From contig JACOVB010000430.1 of the NCBI GenBank assembly GCA_016177555.1, positions 1 through 17,751 of the forward strand: DNA of 17,751 nt. Direction: 5' to 3'. Every line of letters starts with the position of its first letter. Positions within the stretch are counted from its first letter, which is position 1. Below, one piece after another: positions 14,821 to 17,751 of the stretch. A program made the position numbers and the translations under genes. The notes beneath the pieces are model-generated. The model was not told where the DNA came from, made no database searches, and saw nothing but the letters and a program-made list of their open reading frames with translations. This DNA is from Candidatus Rokuibacteriota bacterium (lineage in GTDB: Bacteria; Methylomirabilota; Methylomirabilia; Rokubacteriales; CSP1-6).

Positions 14821-16257
14821 GTGCTCACAACCGAGAGCCGGGACCACCTCGCTGGTGGGGAGATGGTGATGCGCGGCGCCGCCTCTCGCCAGTGGCTTGC
14901 GGGTCGCACGGTGGCCGTCGTCGGCCTGGCCCGGAGCGGGATCGCCGCCGCCCGGCTCGTGGCGCGTCTGGGCGGGCGGGTGCTCGCCTCCGACTCGGCG
15001 CCCCTCGAGGCGTGGTCCGCTGAGGCGCGTGCCCTGGCCCGCGAGGGGCATGCGATCTGGGCGGGCGGACATCCGGCAGCCGCCTTCAGCGGCGTGGACC
15101 TCGTCGTGGTGAGCCCGGGCGTGCCGTTCGACCTGGCCGCGCTGGCCCCGGTGCGCGCGCGGGGGGTGGAGGTCATCGGCGAGCTGGAGCTCGCGTGGCG
15201 GGTCATGGAGTGCGACGTCATCGCGATCACGGGGACCAATGGCAAGACGACGACCACGGCGCTCACCGGCGAGATCCTGCGGGGCCAGATGCGGCCCGTG
15301 CTGGTGGGAGGCAATATCGGCAACCCGCTCTCGGCGCAGGCGCTTGCCTGCCCGCCCGACGAGCTCGTGGTGGCCGAGGCGTCGAGCTTCCAGCTGGAGG
15401 CCACCGTGGACTTCCGGCCCCGGGTGGCCGCGGTGCTGAACCTCACGCCCGATCACCTGGACCGTCACGGCACCTTCGAGCGATACGTCGACGCCAAGGC
15501 CCGGATCTTCGCCAACCAGACGACGGCCGACTGCGTGGTGCTCAACGCGGACGACGCGCCCACGGCGGCGCTTGCCGGCCGGACCCGCGCGCCCGTGGTG
15601 TGGTTCAGCCGCCGCCGGGCACTCGACCATGGCGTGTTCGTCCGGGATGGCTGGATCGTGGCGAAGCTCAACGGCCCCCCCGAGCCCCTCTGCCCGACGG
15701 CCGACATCCCGCTGCGCGGCCAGCACAACGTGGAGAACGTGCTGGCGGCGGCGGCCTGCGCCCTCTGGACGGGCATGGGGGCGGACGCGATCCGGAAGGG
15801 GATCGTGGCCTTCCGTGGCGTGCCGCACCGGATCGAGCGCGTCCTCGATGGCCGGGGAGTGACCTTCTACAACGACTCCAAGGGGACGAACGTCGCCTCC
15901 ACGATCACGGCCCTCGAGAGCTTCAGCGAGCCCGTCGTCCTCATCGCGGGGGGCAAGGCCAAGGGGCAGGACTTCGCGCCTCTCGCGGCGGCCGCCCGTG
16001 GGCGGTTCCGGCACGTGGTGCTCCTCGGGGAGGATCGCGACAAGGTCCGGGCCGCTGTCGCGGGGCTTGGCATCGGGATCGAGGAGGCCGCTTCCATGGA
16101 GGCCGCCGTCCGGGCCGCGGCCGCCGCCGCCCGGCCGGGGGACGTGGTGCTCCTGTCGCCGGGTTGCGCGTCCTTCGACATGTTCCAGAACTTCGAGCAC
16201 CGCGGGGAGGTCTTCAAGGCGGCGGTGCGGGCCCTCCTGCAGGGCGGAACGCGCTGA
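14821..16257 (+). CDS. murD: UDP-MurNAc-L-alanine:D-glutamate ligase MurD
   Basis: Cytoplasmic ligase adding D-glutamate to UDP-MurNAc-L-Ala; 478 aa from the GTG at 14821, slightly long for the family. The Rossmann motif VAVVGLARSGIAAA (31-44) is followed by VVVSPGVP (95-102), the ATP loop ITGTNGKTTTT (136-146, Lys142), LNLTPDHLDRHGTF (206-219), the likely carbamylated Lys226 in VDAKARIF, FYNDSKGTN, and LSPGCASFDMFQNFEHRG near the end. The GTG has GAGGGG upstream and is close to the mraY stop. ATG 14869, behind GGGGAG and giving 462 aa, fits the family length as well and cannot be excluded. The stop overlaps the ftsW start as TGATG. Confidence 0.95.
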   Translation: MLTTESRDHLAGGEMVMRGAASRQWLAGRTVAVVGLARSGIAAARLVARLGGRVLASDSAPLEAWSAEARALAREGHAIWAGGHPAAAFSGVDLVVVSPGVPFDLAALAPVRARGVEVIGELELAWRVMECDVIAITGTNGKTTTTALTGEILRGQMRPVLVGGNIGNPLSAQALACPPDELVVAEASSFQLEATVDFRPRVAAVLNLTPDHLDRHGTFERYVDAKARIFANQTTADCVVLNADDAPTAALAGRTRAPVVWFSRRRALDHGVFVRDGWIVAKLNGPPEPLCPTADIPLRGQHNVENVLAAAACALWTGMGADAIRKGIVAFRGVPHRIERVLDGRGVTFYNDSKGTNVASTITALESFSEPVVLIAGGKAKGQDFAPLAAAARGRFRHVVLLGEDRDKVRAAVAGLGIGIEEAASMEAAVRAAAAAARPGDVVLLSPGCASFDMFQNFEHRGEVFKAAVRALLQGGTR

Positions 16258-17252
16258 TGCCCCGCAAGCTCAGCCCCGACCTCTGGCTCTTCGGGGTGGT
16301 GCTGATCCTGGTCTCCCTCGGCGTGGTGATGGTCTACTCGGCCAGCGCCATCATCGCCGCCGACCGCTTCGGCGATCCGCTCTTCTTCGTGAGGAAGCAG
16401 CTCGTCTGGGCGCTGGTGGGCGCCGGGTGCCTCTGGGCCGCCATGCGCCTCGACTACCGGACCCTCGAGCGCCTGGTGATCCCGCTCCTGGCGCTGTCGT
16501 TCGTGCTCCTCGTGCTGGTGCTGCTGCCGCCCTTCGGCCAGGCGATCAACGGGACGCGGCGCTGGCTCCGCATCGGCCCGCTGTCCTTCCAGCCGGTGGA
16601 GCTCGCGAAGTTCTCCCTCGTCCTCTACCTGGCGTCCTTCCTCGCGCGCCGCCCGGACGCGCTGCGGACCTTCAGCCGGGGGCCGCTGCCGATCCTGCTG
16701 ATGGCGGGGGCCATGGCCGGGCTCACGATCCTCCAGCCCGACCTCGGCAACAGCCTCACGCTCGTCGTCCTCACCATGGTGCTCGCGTATCTGGCCGGGG
16801 CCCGCTCCGGTCATCTGGCGGCGGTGGTCGCGGCGGCGCTGCCCGTCCTGGCGCTGCTCGTCGCCATGAAGCCGTACCGCTGGCGGCGCATGGTCGCTTT
16901 CGTGAACCCGTGGGACGATCCCCAGGGCAGCGGCTTCCAGATCATCCAGTCGTTTCTCGCCTTCGGGTCGGGCGGCTGGCTCGGGCGCGGGCTGGGGGAG
17001 TCGAAGCAGAAGCTCTTTTACCTCCCGGAGCCCTATACCGACTTCATCTTCGCCATCCTCGGCGAGGAGCTCGGGCTCCTGGGCGGGATGTGCGTGATCG
17101 CGCTCTTCGCCGTCGTGATCTGGCGTGGGCTCCGGGTGGGGCTCCGGGCGCCGGACGCCTTCGGCAGCTACCTGGCGCTGGGCCTCACCCTGATGCTCGC
17201 CACCCAGACGCTGGTGAACCTGGCAGTGGTGATGGGGGCGCTCCCCACCTAG
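16257..17252 (+). CDS. ftsW: Peptidoglycan glycosyltransferase FtsW, cut short by an in-frame TAG
   Basis: SEDS-family septal glycosyltransferase polymerising lipid II with FtsI; all but the last helix is encoded here (331 aa). Visible motifs are VMVYSASA (24-31), NGTRRWLRIGPLSFQPVELAK (98-118), ILQPDLGNSL (158-167), and the catalytic loop LPEPYTDFIFAILGEELG (256-273), with Asp262 at the essential aspartate. The frame ends at TAG 17250-17252 directly after GALPT. In FtsW proteins this spot reads PTKG, so the TAG stands for the conserved lysine, one base from AAG. The frame resumes perfectly to TGA 17358-17360 (367 aa in total). A protein ending here would lack the last membrane helix and probably be inactive. 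ATG 16257 overlaps the murD stop. Confidence 0.93.
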   Translation: MPRKLSPDLWLFGVVLILVSLGVVMVYSASAIIAADRFGDPLFFVRKQLVWALVGAGCLWAAMRLDYRTLERLVIPLLALSFVLLVLVLLPPFGQAINGTRRWLRIGPLSFQPVELAKFSLVLYLASFLARRPDALRTFSRGPLPILLMAGAMAGLTILQPDLGNSLTLVVLTMVLAYLAGARSGHLAAVVAAALPVLALLVAMKPYRWRRMVAFVNPWDDPQGSGFQIIQSFLAFGSGGWLGRGLGESKQKLFYLPEPYTDFIFAILGEELGLLGGMCVIALFAVVIWRGLRVGLRAPDAFGSYLALGLTLMLATQTLVNLAVVMGALPT

Positions 17253-17360
17253 GGGCTGCCGCTGCCCTTCATCTCCTTCGGAGGGTCGGCCTTGCTCATG
17301 ACCATGTTCTCTGCCGGCGTGCTGCTGAACATCTCCCAGCACGCGAGCGCCGCCTCATGA
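17253..17360 (+). pseudogene. ftsW: C-terminal remainder of ftsW after the in-frame TAG
   Basis: In frame with ftsW, these 35 codons read GLPLPFISFGGSALL, then a hydrophobic helix ending in LLNISQHASAAS, then TGA. GLPLPFISFGGS is the conserved start of the last FtsW/RodA helix. No insertion, deletion or other disabling change is visible, so the break is one codon only. It is either a sequencing or assembly error, a recent nonsense mutation, or a read-through site. Confidence 0.85.
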
Positions 17361-17405
17361 CACCACGACGGACGAGCGCGGCGAGCAGGCCGGCGGGGAG
17401 CGGAC

Positions 17406-17413
<8 letters not shown>
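17357..17413 (+). other. 18-codon ORF where murG would normally start
   Basis: An ATG at 17357 overlaps the ftsW TGA as ATGA, the same coupling seen at rsmH/ftsL, ftsI/murE and murE/murF. It reads [18 protein letters not shown] and stops at TAA (17411-17413), just inside murC. It also holds the GGGGAG ribosome site (17395-17400) of murC. It may be only a spacer that happens to be open, or the scar of a lost murG start. I claim no homology. Confidence 0.35.

Positions 17414-17751
<338 letters not shown>

Noticed and set aside
15195..16256. Open frame upstream of ftsW suggesting a much longer protein.
   Set aside because: This stretch is an alternate frame of murD; FtsW begins at ATG 16257, overlapping the murD stop.
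17250..17252. Reassignment of TAG to an amino acid in this organism.
   Set aside because: TAG ends the binding-protein, amidase, M48 and ftsL genes at sensible places, so it works as a stop in this genome. Only local read-through remains open.

Overview
This is a GC-rich window, about 17.75 kb, in which every recognisable gene lies on the plus strand. Nothing in the sequence names the organism. The order of the division and cell-wall (dcw) genes, a MurE with the meso-diaminopimelate motif, an M48 lipoprotein and a type IV-like prepilin fit a high-GC Gram-negative bacterium. An uncultured soil lineage such as Rokubacteria/Methylomirabilota is a guess from gene content only. GTG starts occur, and TGA is the commonest stop. 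TAG is also used as an ordinary stop in four genes.

Left part (1-5216): a peptide/nickel-type ABC importer, made of a substrate-binding protein cut by the window edge and two permeases that overlap each other. A strong GC hairpin separates the binding protein from the permeases. After a 342-bp gap holding a 162-bp-spaced direct repeat comes an amidase-signature hydrolase. No ABC ATPase gene is present, so the importer is incomplete within the window.

Middle part (5217-6973): a lone small prepilin-like protein, an M48 metalloprotease lipoprotein, a terminator-like hairpin, and then a good sigma-70-type promoter (TTGACA, 17 bp, TAGGAT). TGGGA motifs phased at 10 bp follow it and are probable MraZ-binding sites.

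Right part (6974-17751): the dcw cluster in the order mraZ, rsmH, ftsL, ftsI (PASTA-containing), murE, murF, mraY, murD, ftsW, murC (cut by the window end). Most junctions are ATGA or TGATG overlaps, which points to one translationally coupled operon. MraZ is the regulator and RsmH a 16S rRNA methyltransferase. MurC, MurD, MurE and MurF build the UDP-MurNAc-pentapeptide, MraY loads it onto the lipid carrier, and FtsL, FtsW and FtsI form the septal peptidoglycan synthase.

The main anomalies are in the right part. ftsW carries an in-frame TAG exactly where the conserved Lys of the Pro-Thr-Lys-Gly loop should be (one base from AAG), and the reading frame continues correctly to a TGA 108 bases later. 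murG, usually found between ftsW and murC, is absent. Only an ATGA-coupled 18-codon ORF lies there. I see no undescribed multi-gene system. The cluster is a classic one with a few features worth checking.
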